The notes under the pieces were generated by a model. The model did no database searches. It was not told the origin of the DNA and was given only the letters and a program-made list of their open reading frames with translations. A stretch of 64,000 bases of DNA from Rosa chinensis (Eukaryota > Streptophyta > Magnoliopsida > Rosales > Rosaceae), in the NCBI RefSeq assembly GCF_002994745.2, contig NC_037091.1:1798001-1862000 (forward strand), given 5' to 3'. Position 1 is the stretch's first letter. Each line of letters opens with the position of its first letter. Shown here piece after piece: positions 32,717-45,200 of this stretch. The position numbers were made by a program, and so were the translations under genes.

Positions 32717-34828
32717 ATGGACCACAACCTCTCAAAGGAAGAGGTACAGGCCTTTCTATCTTTATATAATAGATTATCTGCATATAATATCAAAAGAGAG
32801 GCCTACGCTCAAGTAGCAACATTGGAATATGTGGATGAGGAGCTCCCCGATCATGAGGAGGAAGAAGAGCCCATTCGACTGGCCCCAGCATCGTTAGACG
32901 ATACCCCTCCGAAGGTCAGAGATCCTACAGAGAAGGTAAACTTGGGGACAGAAATTGAGCCAATGGAAGTGGCAATCAGTAAAGACTTAGAGCCTGACGA
33001 GAAGCAAAGGCTTGTCGATCTTTTGTGGGAATTCAAGGATTGCTTTGCGGAGAAATACGAGGATATGCTAGGTCTAGCTCCTGAGTTAGTCTGCCACAAA
33101 CTACCAACTGTTCCAAATCACAATCCGGTGAGGCAAGAATCCAGACGAATGAACTCGGAAACCCAGGTGTTGGTTAAAGAAGAGGTGGAGAAAATGCATA
33201 AGTCAGGAATATTCATCAGAGTTGCTAAGTACAACTAGTGGTTATCCAATGTCGTTCCAGTTCGAAAGAAGAATGGCAAGATAAGGGTATGCGTCGACTA
33301 TCGCGACCTCAACAACGCCACTCCCAAAGACATCTACCCCATGCCAGTCGCGGATATGTTGGTCGACGCAGTAGCCTGGCATGAGCGTATGTCCTTTATG
33401 AACGGAACCGCCGGTTATCACCAAATTCCAGTGGCAGAAGAAGATAGACACAAAACTGCGTTCAAATGCCCAGGTTTCGCAGGAGTTTTCGAGTATGTGG
33501 TTATGCCCTTCGGCCTAAAAAATGCTGGGGCCACGTACCAGCGAGCAATGAACCTAATCTTCCATGATATTCTTGGAAAAATCTTAGAGGTTTATATTGA
33601 TGACGTGGTCGTCAAGTCAAAGCAGCGGGGAAACCACATCGCGGATTTACAGAAAGTTTTCGAGCGCATGAGAGTCCACAAGTTAAAGATGAACCCGGCG
33701 AAATGTGTGTTTGGAGTCCAAGCAGGCGACTTCCTAGGTTTTATTGTGCATCATAGAGGCATCGAAGTATCCGAAGACAAGGCGAAGTCAGTAATCAATG
33801 CATCTCCACCGCGTACAAAGAAAGAGCTGCAAAGTTTGTTGGGAAAAATCAAATTTTTACGACGATTTATCTCCAACTCAGCTGGCAAGATTCAACCCTT
33901 TTCTGCTCTGATAAAACTACAAGGGCAAGCAGAATTCGTGTGGGAAGCGAAGCATCAAGAGGCCTTTAATCGCATAAAGGCCTATCTAGCAAACCCACCA
34001 GTTCTTGTTCCGCCAAAACCAGATCAGCCACTCAAACTCTACGTCTCAGCGGAGGAAGCCTCAATAGGTAGCCTGTTGGCTCAGAACGACGAGGATGGAG
34101 TAGAGAATGCCATTTTTTACCTTAGTAGAACGTTATTAGACTGTGAAACAAGGTACACACCAATGGAAAAGCTATGTTTAACGTTATATTTCTCTGCATG
34201 CAAACTGCGCCACTACATGTTGTCATTTACTACATGCATAATTGCCCAGACCGATTTGGTCAAGTATATGCTGTCGCGGCCCATTCTTAGGGGCCGGATT
34301 GGCAAGTGGGTTTTGGCTCTGTCAGAGTTCTCCTTAAAATATGTACCGCAAAAGGTAGTGAAAGGCCAAGCCGTAGCAGATTTCTTAGCACATCATCCCA
34401 TGTTGGAGAACACTGAGATCCGCGAACTAGAAGTCGCGGCGATCACATCTGGAAGACTGTGCACCGAACCTCTGGCAGAAATCCAGGGAACCGTAATGTT
34501 ATGCCCTTGGGTACTATACTTCGATGGTTCCAGAACTGAAACAATGGCCGGAGCCGGAATTGCCCTGCAGAATCCAGCAGGCGATCACTTTTCTTACTCA
34601 TTCCAGTTGGAGTTTCAATGCACCAATAACCAGGCAGAGTATGAAGCATTGATCATAGGCCTCGAGATACTACTGGAAATGGGAGTCAGAGACGTGCAAA
34701 TACTGGGAGACTCTCTCTTGGTTATTAGTCAGATTTGCTGGAAGTACAAATGTGGTAGTTTCACGTTGGTCCATTATTTGGACAGGGCGCTGGAGCTAGT
34801 AGACGAGTTCGATGATGTGAGTTTCTAG
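32717..34828 (+). pseudogene. Reverse transcriptase and two RNase H domains of the second Tat element
   Basis: The first part (32717-33238) is the connection to RT. A TAG at 33236-33238 interrupts the frame just before the RT core, which continues in frame with VCVDYRDLNNATPKD, MPFGLKNAGATYQRAMN and YIDDVVVKS. The connection domain and first RNase H follow (KLYVSAEEASIGSLLAQ, FYLSRTLLDCETRYTPMEK). From about 34510 a second, archaeal-type RNase H begins (YFDGSRTETMAGAGIAL, NNQAEYEALIIGLE, ILGDSLLVI), the Tat signature. A TAG at 34826-34828 and a frameshift near 34855 break its end. Confidence 0.9.
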
Positions 34829-34983
34829 TATATTCCCCGCGAATTTAATTTCGCGCGAACGAGTTGGCCCAACTAGCAGCAGGGATAACCCTGAGATTCG
34901 GCGTGCGCGAGAGAATCCTGAAAGTTGAGCGTCGCACACTCCCTTTATGGATGGCAAGGAGAGACCCGCCGGACGACACATAG

Positions 34984-36276
34984 GTGGCGACTGTAGAACC
35001 CATAGATACGGATTGGCGTATCCCATTGATCAATTACCTCGAGGACCTTGATCAAACGACAGACAGAAGGATCCGTTTCCTGGCCCTCAACTACTTCCTC
35101 AGGAATAATGAGCTCCGAAGGAGAGACGAAGACGGCATAGATTTCAGATGTGTGTATGGCAGTGAAGCAAAACGACTCATGCGGGAGACTCAGTCCGGTG
35201 TTTGTGGCGCTCATCAGGCAGGTCCGAAGATGCGATGGCTGATCAGGCGACATGGATATTTCTGGCCCGGCATTCTGAAGGATTGTATCACCTTTGCGAA
35301 AGGTTGTTCAGATTGCCAAGCCCATGGGCCAGTCCAGCATATTCCCAACATCCCAATGCAGCCTATTATAAAACCTTGGCCTGCCAGAGGATGGGCACTG
35401 GATTTAATCGGAATGATTCATCCTCATTCATCCCTGCAACACAAGTTCATCATCGTCGCGACAGATTTTTTCACTAAGTGGGTCGAAGCAGAACCTCTAA
35501 AGGAGGCATCTGGCGGTACACTGAGACAATTCCTGTTCCGAAACATCATATGCAGGTTTGGTATTCCAGAGGTCTTTGTTTCAGACAGAGGAGCAGCCTT
35601 CATGGGTGGAGAAGTTGCTAAACTGGCAGAGGAGTGGGGCATACAGTTCATTCATTCTAGCCCATATTATGCTCAATCCAACGGCCAGGCAGAGGCGAGC
35701 AACAAAATTATCATTACTCTTCTGAAGAAAATGTTGGAAGCTAATCCGCAACAGTGGCACGAAACACTCTATGAGACCCTGTGGGCCTACCGTACTTCTA
35801 AACGAAATCCTACCGCGACAAAACCTTATGCATTGATGTTTGGTCATGATGCGATCCTGCCCTTGGAGGTCAACGTCCATTCATTACGAGTGCAGGAGCA
35901 ACATCAACTGATCGGGGAGGATTACATTTAGGCTATGTGGCAGGAACACGAAGACCTTGGCACAAAACGATTGGAGGCCTTAGATAGCTTGGTTATGGAG
36001 AAGTAGAGAGTCGCCCGTGCTTATGACAAACAGACGCGGGGACGGAGCTTTAGCGAGGGAGAGTTGGTGTGGAAAGCAGTTCTCCCGCTGGGTGAGAAGT
36101 TACATGGTCGTGGCAAATGGACTCCCAGATGGGAAGGCCCATACATCATTTACAAGATCTTACAGAAGGGAGCATTTCATCTCAAGGATTTGGATGGTGA
36201 TATCCATCACAACCCCATCAATGGCAGGTACTTGAAGAAGTACTTCCCTAGTGTCTGGGGGTCGGAGGAATCATAG
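34984..36276 (+). pseudogene. Integrase of the second Tat element
   Basis: Inserts element cDNA into chromosomes. The zinc-finger region (GVCGAHQAGPKMRW ... CSDCQAHG) is followed by the catalytic core with Asp in WALDLIG, Asp in VFVSDRGAAF and Glu in GQAEASNKI, and then a C-terminal DNA-binding part (GKWTPRWEGPYIIYKI). A TAG at 35929-35931 and another at 36004-36006 interrupt the frame before the C-terminal part ending at 36276. No chromodomain is seen, as expected for Tat. Confidence 0.88.
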
Positions 36277-36710
36277 TTGCTTCCGTCGTTTGAAGTTTGG
36301 GGGCAATAGTCGTCTCATTATTCTCGCAAAGCCCATTGACAAGGGCCTATTTTTAAGGCCCATATTTATCTATGATACTAAAAGCCCGCCTTAGGGGCCT
36401 TGACCCCGCTTGGTTCAAACTTGGGGGGCAAAAAGTCTACAGGGGATGAGTTAGCGACCACGAGACGTAGGTTGGTTATGCAGTTTGATCAGATTCGTCG
36501 TGTGTTTATTTGTTTCACGAACGAAGGTTGGGCAAACTTGTAATTTCCCAAGCATCTTTCCTTAGCGGCCACTACACTTTGAGTCGCGGGGAAAGTGTCA
36601 ACGCAATAAAAGCAGATAAATACACTAGAGATTAAAGGGGAGCCTGTGTTGAGGCTTTGCTAATTGCTAAAACAGCAGCTTTTACGAGCATTCAAAGGCA
36701 AAGTTTCATG

Positions 36711-39190
36711 TATTTATAAAGTGGCTTTGTGGCCAAAGCAATACAAATTTAACTTTCTCCAGATTACAAAGCAAAAATGACTACAAGTAAAATATGGGAA
36801 ATGTTCTTGAGCCGCGCCAATATCTCAGAAAGAGGGCAGAGTGCAGAGGAAGCTGCACACCCCTTCCCAATTTGGCAGTCACCCTTTTCTGGGAATTGGG
36901 TATGAGAATGGCCGTCCTGCAGTCCAAACCCATTCCTTCCTTAAGTCCATCTTCTCCCTCCAATATTCTGTCAATGTTCAGAAGAGAGAGCCTGAGAAGA
37001 GGGGGGCCACCAAAGCCCTTTCCATCAGGAGGACTCGGTTCAAGCCACATCCAAACAGAAAGGGGTCCGAAGAGGAGCAAAGGCATCAGAGTGGCCTTCC
37101 CCCTCCTCGGTTTGCTCCGCGTATGAGGGATCGAGCAAAAGACGATCTCGCATGTCCAGATCCCCCACACTAATGGAGCTCTTCTTACTTTTCCACTCTT
37201 GACAGCCTGGTTGAAGATATAGGCTGGGAGGAGATGGTCGGCAAGAGGTTGCCTGAGATTACGCCATGAGACCTAATCCAGACATGAGATTACGCCATGA
37301 AGCCTAAAGAGTTACAGGCTAGGTTTGTTTTCATGGGGCGAAGACTTATGAAGAAGAAGGAAAAGAAGTAAGGATTGAAAGGCCATGTTTTCTGTTTTCA
37401 AAGCAAGTTTTGGAGGATCTGCGTCTCCTTCATTCGGAGAATCCCTATTTATAGGCAAGATTGAATCAATCCTAACCCTTGGATGCAACGGTTGGGGAGT
37501 CAAGTCAGTGCTTTCAATTCGGTTTAATTACCGAAATCTGGGAAACGAAGAGTGGGGAACCAAACGGTTCTCGAGGAGGTAACTATTCAATTTTCAAGAT
37601 TATCTTTTCACAACCATTTTTCAACGTTTACTTAATGCAAAATTAAAGCACATTATGACTACGAGACAAAGAAACTGGCAAGTTGGGCCAATAATTAGTT
37701 CCAGATACAAAGTCGGTCCAGAAAACACAATCGGCTATACTGTCAAGACCCATTTGGACAGCTGGGGGCATTTTTTAGTGTTCCTATTCTAACAAAAACC
37801 ATTCATGAAGGCCTGTTCGTGAGGCCCATCATCATTTCTTCGCTGCGACTGGCAACACTAAAGGGGGCAATAAGGTCCTAAGCGACAGCGGTGAAACTTA
37901 AGCGGCAGAGGCAAAATTAAAGTTTGCTGCGAAATTATTGGCGATTGCGGAATTTACACTTAAGTCCTCGTGCGGGGTTTCAGGTATGAAGGCTTTCTCG
38001 CGGAAACTTTCTCGCTGCGAAAGAATAAATCAGCTTTTGGCGCGCAACATTGCATTTTCCTCACGGAGAAAGCAGGTTTGTTGTGGGGAATAATTAAAGT
38101 TTGTTCTTTGCATAAATGACTGTGGGGCCTATGCTAGAGGCTCCGCGAGGGATCGTATTATTTATAAAACATGAGAAGAAAACTCTAGATATATTTATAA
38201 AGTGGCTTTGCAGCCAAAAGCAATACACTCCAAACTTGCGCAACTTTCACAAAGCCAAAAAGTGGCTAAAATACAAGATTGAAATCTTTTAAGATTTTTC
38301 GAATCTTTCTTCAATTGGAAGCCAGCTAAGGAACCCAACATCAGCTTGAGCCGCTCCATCATCTTCAAGAGAGGCAGAGTGCAGAGGAACTGCAAGAGCG
38401 GCTTGAGACTCTGCACCCTCTTCAACTCTAGCAGCCACCTTTTTTTGCGCGTGAAATATGGGAACAGCCATCCTGTAGCTTAAACACATTCCTTCCGCGA
38501 GTTCATCTTCTCCCCCCAATATTCTGTCAATATTCTAGAAGAGCATGAGAAGGCGGTGGCCACCAAATCTGGACGACACATCGAGCTCACGCCGGATCGA
38601 GAAGGAAGGAAACTGAGGAGGAAGGACGAACCCCAAAGTGGCCTTCCTTCCAACCCCATTTGGCTCCACGTGTGGGATTCTAACAAAGATGAGTTGGTAT
38701 GACCGGATAACCCACACTTGGAGCCACCCTCGGTTTCTAAACTAGTCTGAAGCCTGATACATTCCATCCAGACTTTCAGAGAGGAGAAATGAGGGGTTGC
38801 CTGAGGTTAAGCCATAAAGCCTAACTAAGGCTTGAGATTAAGCCATGAAGCCTAAGATTTAGAGGCTAAGTTTTGTATCATGGGGAGAAGACTTGTGCAG
38901 CAGGAGAAAAAGGAGCAAAGATTGGAATGCCATTTCGGAATTATTTCTGAAGAAGGTTTGGTGTGAGCGTTTCTTTTCCAGAACGCACATACTTATAGGG
39001 ACAGGGCATGCAGGTCTCCACCCATCAAGGGCAAATCCAAATTAATTGCTAGGGAATCCCGAAAAAAATGGGATTAACGACGCGTGAGGGAACCGAACAA
39101 TTTTCAAAGAGGTAACTGTTCATTTTTCAAGATTATCTTTTCAACAACCGTTTTCAACGGTTGGTTAATACGGAGTTAAGACTCATTAAG
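36711..39190. repeat. Tandem duplication of about 1.5 kb in the 3' region of the second Tat element
   Basis: Landmarks repeat in order: TTTATAAAGTGGCTTTG at 36712 and about 38193, AATATTCTGTCAAT near 36961 and 38519, GAGATTAAGCC- or GAGATTACGCC-like motifs near 37256 and 38830, and TTTTCAAGATTATCTTTTC near 37594 and 39125. The copies have diverged by indels, so the offset varies from about 1.48 to 1.56 kb. No protein is encoded. Confidence 0.75.
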
Positions 39191-39373
39191 ACGATAAGAC
39201 CGCCTTGAGTTGGGCCAGTCAGTGGATCCAAAAAAATAGATTTTGGTTTAAAGTAGTCTGCATCACAAAAGGAAATAAACCTATACATATCGCTACTACT
39301 ATGGGCCTGAAAGAATTACTAGTCTACTTTACTCTAGGGGCCCAAGAAAAAAAAAGCAGTACTCTATAAAGGC

Positions 39374-42300
39374 CTAAAGTGGCCGGCCTGCAAAATCAAG
39401 CTTTACGTAAAGCATCTCAACTTGGAGGCTTGCGGCGCGAACTCCATTTTCAGCCAACGAAACACGTTCTGCGGATTGGACCAATTGAGCGCTCAATTCC
39501 TCGGAAGCAGTCAAGGGAGCTTCCAGTTGGGCTTCCTCTATTCTAAGCTCGTGGTGCATATGGGCCAGATGGGCTTGGAGATGTCGGATTTGGGCTTCTA
39601 CATCTGACATCTGGAGCTTTATTTCCCGCATGCGAGCGGCCCGATCATCCAAATGGCCGCGAACACTCACCGCCTGATTGGCAAGGTCATTATGGACCAT
39701 ATTGACCTCGCGAGCTCGAGCCTCCGTGTTGGATTGACGAGCGCGGGCCATCTCGAGTTCTCTCAACAACTTCTCTATAACTTCAAGCTGATTTGTTTGG
39801 ACTGCACGCTCTCGACGAAGGAAAACTATGGCCTCCCGGACCCGGGCAAGTTCTGCAGGCCCCAGCCGCCACTGACCCAGAAGACTTCGAAGCTCCGCCC
39901 TCGCTAGTTCAGCAGCGGTAGGAGGATTTTCTACAAGAACCCGAGCAAGTCTCTCAAGTCTAGTAGGAGGAGGTGGCGGGCGATTTGCAGCACGATTATA
40001 GACCACAACTGCAAGAGGGCCGATGGGTTCCTCATTTCCTTCATCTTTGCCTACAGCCCCGGTAACAGCATCTTGAACTTGGTCCGACAGGCCCACCGGG
40101 GGAAGCTCCGGAGATCCAGCGCTGTTTTCGCCGTTGGATGTTTGGGGGCAAGCAGCTTCGGGAACAGAATCACCAGTGTCAATGTTCGCCGCGGCCGTTT
40201 CCAGGATCAGGGGTCCAACATCGCTGATCACTTCGTCCAAATCTGGGATATTCGCCCCGCCAATAAGATCTTCAGCATCAATAACCACTTCCTCGGTATG
40301 GATGGATTCCTGGGAAGTTGCGGAAATCCACCAGGTTTAGGGGCAATCTTCTATTTTTAAGGAAAACAAAATTATAAGCCAATAGTGTCTTACCTCTCGT
40401 GCTTCTGTTGCGAGATCTGGTACAGGGTTGTTTAAAGGAAAGGATCATGTCTCATTCTCTTCTCGGCCCGATAGGGCAGCGGGAATTTCTGTTTCCACCA
40501 ATTCCCTAATAGCAGCAGAAGCCTCAGACTGGCTTTCCACGCTGTTGTGATCCGGAGATCCATCATCAGAGATGGTTATTGGAGGAGAAGATCCTCGCGG
40601 TTGTTCCCCGGATGGGGGAGCAGGAAGAGGCTCTGCGGGGTTGTTTGGCGTTGGAACACTCGCCGGCGTTGAGCTTGACGCAACGGCTGAAGGCCCAGCT
40701 TCATCCACACAAGAGGGGCTGATAACCCTCCGACGAACCTATCAAAGAAACAGCGCATAGTAAAAGCACTGCTCAAATCCTGCAGAGCTAACAAAATAAA
40801 ATAGGGCCAGAGCTTACCAATCGCATCGCCAGGGGCTCATCATCCTCAAAATCTTCGTCAGCGAATTGGGCGCGATCGCGCTTGCGAGTTTGAGCAGCAA
40901 CAACCTGCAAAGAAGAAGAAGATCACAACTCAGAAAATAGAAGGGGGTCTGAAAACCCAAATATACAAAGTCAGAATTAGGCTAGGCCAGGTTACCTCAG
41001 CGATGCTTACATCATCATCGTCAGAAGACTCAGAAGACTCCTCGGCCACTGCCTTCTGTTTCCCGGCCTGAAGAGAGGCCACCCTGCTCCGGTTGTTACG
41101 CTAAAAATAAATGAGGAATGCACTTAGCAATAAGGATAAAGAGTCAAGCCAAGGAAAAGAAATGTTAGAAGAGATGAAACTTACTGTCGAGCCTGGCTAG
41201 CGAATTTGGATGCCTGGCTGCGGTCGTCGCTCAGGCGAAGCAGGTCGCGGGGTTTGTGCCGCAGGACCCGGGAAGCGATCAATAATTTCGCAGTCCACAG
41301 TATCAAGACTACTTAAGCCGCGAAAGATCAGAGCGAAGAGTTCGTCATGCGGGAGGTCCCAACAATTCACTAACACTTCTTTCCACCAGGCCGCATAATT
41401 ATCGCCCACATCATTGACGGGGTACAGCCTCCGAATCGGGTCAAAGACCTTTACCAAGGTAAACGGACTCTGGAAAGGGGGGACCCAGGCGGGCCTGCTC
41501 TGCGCTAAGAGGTATAGTAGTTGGTAGACTGAAACAAAGGCCAAGGTACCATTTGGGCCAACCCAAGTTGACGAGCAAAATGGTTTGGAGCATAAAGCTC
41601 GTAGCAGATGAGTTCGTCGACAAGGCGGATGTCCCAACAGGAGATGGCTCGACGAAGAGCTTCAAGGGCTCGCTCGCTGTGATCCCTTCCACTGGGCAGG
41701 AAACCATCCTCAAGAGGAGAGGGATAGCGCCTAGAGAGGACTATAGTAGGGTCCGACATCTCCAGCATCAGATACAAGTGGTTGAAGCACACGGAGTAGG
41801 AGGGAGCACGGTACCTTGTGTTAAGGCAGAACCAATTTCCCAGAAGGGAGTCAATTGGTGGATCTACAGGAATATCGTCGCGACGGAAGCGAGGAAAATA
41901 GGTTTGTAACCAGAAAGCGAGGATCCAGAAAGGGCCTCTGATTTAGGTGTCAAAAGGGCGCATCACGACATTGTAAAGGGAACGGTACAGCGTACCCAAC
42001 ACCGTTTGCCCAAGGCCAACGCAGATACCATTATAAAGAGCAGTGGCCAGAGGGTTCCAAGTACCAGTAGTCTTGCCATAAGAGGTATAGAAAACAAACT
42101 TACACAGCCAAAACTCAAGGAAGGCAATCCCTCTGGTCTCATTGTGTTGTTCGCAATAATAGTCTCGCCATGACGGGTAGGATCTGCTGTAGTAGCTCCG
42201 GTTGATTTGGTCCATGCGTGTTGAGAACTCAATTCCATCAAATTGACCGTGCTCATAAGGGGGCCAATCAATTGGCAATCCCGTAATAGTCAGGATGTCC

Positions 42301-42737
42301 AGCAGAGTTATGCTCATTTGCCCAAAACAAAAATCGAAGGTATTGCTGGAGGTGTTCCAGAAGCAAAGAGCGGCGGCTAGCGGCGCAGGGTTGGTGTTTT
42401 TAGGAAGATAGAAGCACATATCGATGGCTTGGGTTATTCCCACCGCTTCCCATCAAGCCAGGTCTCTCGCTCGGAGTTCCTGATGCCAAACTCTCTCCTC
42501 AGGGCTGACGGTAGGCCAATGACCCACTTTTCTTCTTGGCCCCCAACTGCTAAAATCACCAGGTGTCCGCCGAAGAGCAGCGATAGGTCGACGGATTGGA
42601 AGCGTATAGTGGGCCATGGCATCTGCCGGCAGTGGTTCGCAAGGAGTGGGACCCAGGCTCGCTTGATTACCGCTTTCACCAAAACCCATCAAGCTATTTC
42701 TCTCCACACCACTCTCGCGCAGACATCGAATGGCCAT
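39374..42737 (-). pseudogene. Antisense gene of the second Tat element, plant mobile domain (PMD) plus coiled coil
   Basis: On the minus strand one frame runs from 42737 to about 41505 with only two stops (TGA near 42452 and TAA near 41943). It matches the plant mobile domain pattern: FWNTSSNTFDFCFGQMSITL, then DILTITGLPIDW, then FLEFWLCKFVFY, and YAPNHFARQLGLAQ. A frameshift near 41520 moves coding to the frame ending at 41197. Small exons with good splice borders follow: 41100-40996 (acidic, SSESSDDDD), about 40901-40819 and about 40740-40445. The last exon (40288-39374) encodes a long coiled coil. PMD proteins are plant nuclear factors related to transposon proteins and implicated in silencing. 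The role here is unknown, and the stops make it non-functional. Confidence 0.7.
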
Positions 42738-43169
42738 ATTGGTCCTCTAGGAATAGACGTCTTTTTCGTTGATCTCATCTGGTTCATCGACGAGTTTGTT
42801 TTTCCTAGGTGCCATTCCGGGATCTTTCAGGGTTGGAAGTTAGAGTTTGGAGAATGGGAGATACTGGGAAAAGTTCTTTTCGTTTTTGGGTTTAACTCCG
42901 GGAAAGCAAGATAGGAGGAAAGATGGTCAAGAGGGGTCGATACTGTTGCTACTGATTGGGTAGAGACAGAGGCGGCCAAATTTAAATAAAGGAGTTTGTG
43001 AGGGAAATGATGCGTCCAAAGGACGTTATCGCAGACAAAAGGGCGTTTGCTTTCATCATTACACCACTTTTCATTAATGACCTCGTTACCACCAAACAGA
43101 CGTGTCGCTTCAAGCCCCTTCGATCAGTTACAAGTTGTCGCGGGCCTGATCTCGAGGCCTGGGGGGAAA
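42738..43169. other. Promoter side of the antisense gene and polypurine tract
   Basis: This short stretch separates the antisense PMD gene start from the 3' LTR and should contain its promoter. CTGGGGGGAAA at 43159-43169 directly abuts the 3' LTR and is the likely polypurine tract of the element. No other gene is seen. Confidence 0.6.
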
Positions 43170-44260
43170 TGTTTGAGCCCAAAAGAACATTTTGGGCTGG
43201 GTCCATAAAGGACAAGCACCAGGGGCCGAATTAAGCGACCCAAACTGAAGGCTTGGCCTTCAGTCCCGCGGGAAGTCTGCTGGAAACCCCCGCGAGGCCT
43301 TACAGAGGCCCAGCGGAGCCAGCTTTTCGGGAATCTGCGTGGAGTAATCATCATATTCTTCGCCCACATGGGGGTCAGAGAGTGCAGTACAGCTGTGCTC
43401 GCAGTAAAATAAAGAAAGCAAGAGTGCGAAGGGGTCTGTACACAGTTGCAGAAGAACAGGAATATAGCATCATGACTATATTAGTGCGCTATTAATGCAA
43501 TGTGCTCGCGGGGATAGCACCAAAATATATTATCCCAGCCGCCCGCGTCCAATGGGCATTCAGCTTTGCCTATATTTTAGTTATATCCAAGCCAGTTGAT
43601 AATTATTAATTATCGCCCACTACAGCTATCAAAACCATTAAGGGTTTTTGATTTGTTTCAAGGCCAACGACTGTGGCTTGATGAATCTGCAGAGTAGCCT
43701 ATATATAGAGGCTACAACGAAATTAAAAAAGGCAGCCAATTCATCAACTAATCTCTACGATTACCCGAGCCTCTCTGGAGCAAACAACCCTCTTCCTCTT
43801 ACAGGTGACCACACTCCAGTCCCAGTCTCCACAGGAGCCGACTGTTAGTGCCACCGAACCCTCTGTCAATGTACATCTGTCCTAGTCTCCTCGGGAGCCG
43901 ACGGTAGTGCCGCGACCACAACAGTTATAGAACCAGCCAAGCAAGGGTAACGCCCTAGCAAACCAGCCAAGCTAAAGTCACGCTTTAGCAAGATCTTAAT
44001 ACTTCCCGGTGATTTCGCTCTGCTCAATTTGCAATATTGAGTATCGACTTGTGAACAAAAAGAAACTTTAGCAAAGTCCTCACCACGAGACACAAAGAAT
44101 CCCGCGACGAGGTTGGTGCTCTCCTCGTCTACAATCGCTCGACAGAAGTCAGGTCAAGGGACACCCCCGATGACCGCACCTGAACGGTGCTGGCATGCCC
44201 AAGCAAGAAAAGAGACTGTTGACCAGCCGCAGCATACAGTTAAAATTCTGGAGCCAAACA
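43170..44260 (+). repeat. 3' LTR of the second Tat element
   Basis: Same length as the 5' LTR. It starts TGTTTGAGCCC, ends GAGCCAAACA and is followed by the target duplicate GGAGT. A TATA-like CTATATATAG lies at 43699-43708 and could drive transcription outward into 44261 onward. Confidence 0.92.
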
Positions 44261-45161
44261 GGAGTTGCTTTCTTCTTGAGGTTGGCGGTGAGGATGTGCT
44301 TTGTCTCTTGGGTGAGTCTGGATGATGTGCCATTGATATGGCGTTATTTCCAGGGACTATATGTTTTACTCTCGATGGTCTCTTTTTTTTTTCTTTTAAA
44401 AAAGAGGATCAAATGATTTCACTCCTGCCCCCATGGTGACTTGAACCCATGACTTCGTCATTAGGTAGTGGGTGCTCTAACCACTGAGCTAACGTCACTT
44501 TATCTCTCTCAATTGTCTCTTGCTGTCAACGTTATTGCCACTTGTTCTTGCACGTGGTCTGGTTGGTTTGGGACACGGTGTTGATGAAGGGGAGGTGGCT
44601 GTTTGTTATGTTGGATGCAGGGTCTAATCGTGACTCTTGGAAGTGGTCTTATGTTCTAGCCCGAGTTGAAGGTCGATTAGGTTGGTTAGGGGTTGGGCCT
44701 GCTTGGCTCATGGATGTCATTGCAGATGACGGACCCGTAACTGAGGTTGCTCTTTGGGAGAGGTGTGGGGATTTTATGTCCATCACCGGATGTTCCTGCT
44801 TTATGTAACCGTATTTTACGGAATATAATGCTTCTTTCTTTCTCAAAATTTTTTTAAGTCAGAAAGGGATATGATTGTGTTTCTCTATCCTTATCAATTT
44901 ATATTAGAAATTCATCATTCACTTATCATCCACTTAATTAGAGTAGGGGGATATATGATGGTTTGGTTTCCATTCAATACAAATTAGTGGCATCCAAATA
45001 GCTAGTTAGGACCTATAAATATTGGTATCATTTGCAGGCTTAGCAAAATCATCAAAGTATAATCAACTTGACAATAAAAAATGCACACAAGGTCGTCAAA
45101 AACAAATGGGCTTTGACGTACGTGTCATGTCAACATCAAAGATAAATATAATAAAATTTCA
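44261..45161. other. Host DNA right of the second Tat element
   Basis: Continues the sequence interrupted at 27359, holds the SINE at 44385-44505, and ends near 44850 in TTTCTCAAAATTTTTTT. From about 44853 the DNA matches 11037-11385, that is, the flank downstream of the partial eIF4A-III copy. An 88-codon frame at 44542-44808 has no recognisable domain. Confidence 0.45.
44369..44521 (-). mobile_element. tRNA-derived SINE, minus strand, with imperfect 16-bp duplication
   Basis: Read on the minus strand the insert (44505-44385) begins with a tRNA-like head: A box TTAGCTCAGTGGTTAGAGC and B box GGGTTCAAGTC at tRNA spacing. It ends in an A-rich tail (the T-run at 44383-44392 on the plus strand). 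The flanks CTCTCGATGGTCTCTT (44369-44384) and CTCTCAATTGTCTCTT (44506-44521) match at 14 of 16 positions. The acceptor stem does not pair, so it is not a working tRNA gene. Confidence 0.75.
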
Positions 45162-45200
45162 CTATTATCTGCTGCTGGCCTACTGCTCGCAACCTCTAGC

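Larger units (their letters stand above)
27360..44260 (+). mobile_element. Second Tat-lineage Ty3/gypsy element, 16.9 kb, with antisense plant-mobile-domain gene
   Basis: Bounded by the 5-bp duplication GGAGT (27355-27359 and 44261-44265) and TG...CA ends. The LTRs are 27360-28450 and 43170-44260, both 1,091 bp. Internal order is gag-like 28648-31364, protease 32062-32460, RT and RNase H with a second RNase H 32717-34828, integrase 34984-36276, then almost 7 kb without sense coding, holding a 1.5 kb tandem duplication and an antisense gene (42737-39374). The second RNase H supports the Tat lineage. By eye the LTRs differ at roughly 35 sites, so it is clearly older than the first element. Gag, pol and the antisense gene all carry stops. 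Confidence 0.94.

Noticed and set aside
32851..33099. Minus-strand serine-rich frame in the RT region
   Set aside because: A shadow of the sense pol frame with no independent evidence.
44420..44505. tRNA gene on the minus strand
   Set aside because: A and B boxes are good but the acceptor stem does not pair, and the sequence ends in an A-rich tail with flanking duplications, so it is a SINE.
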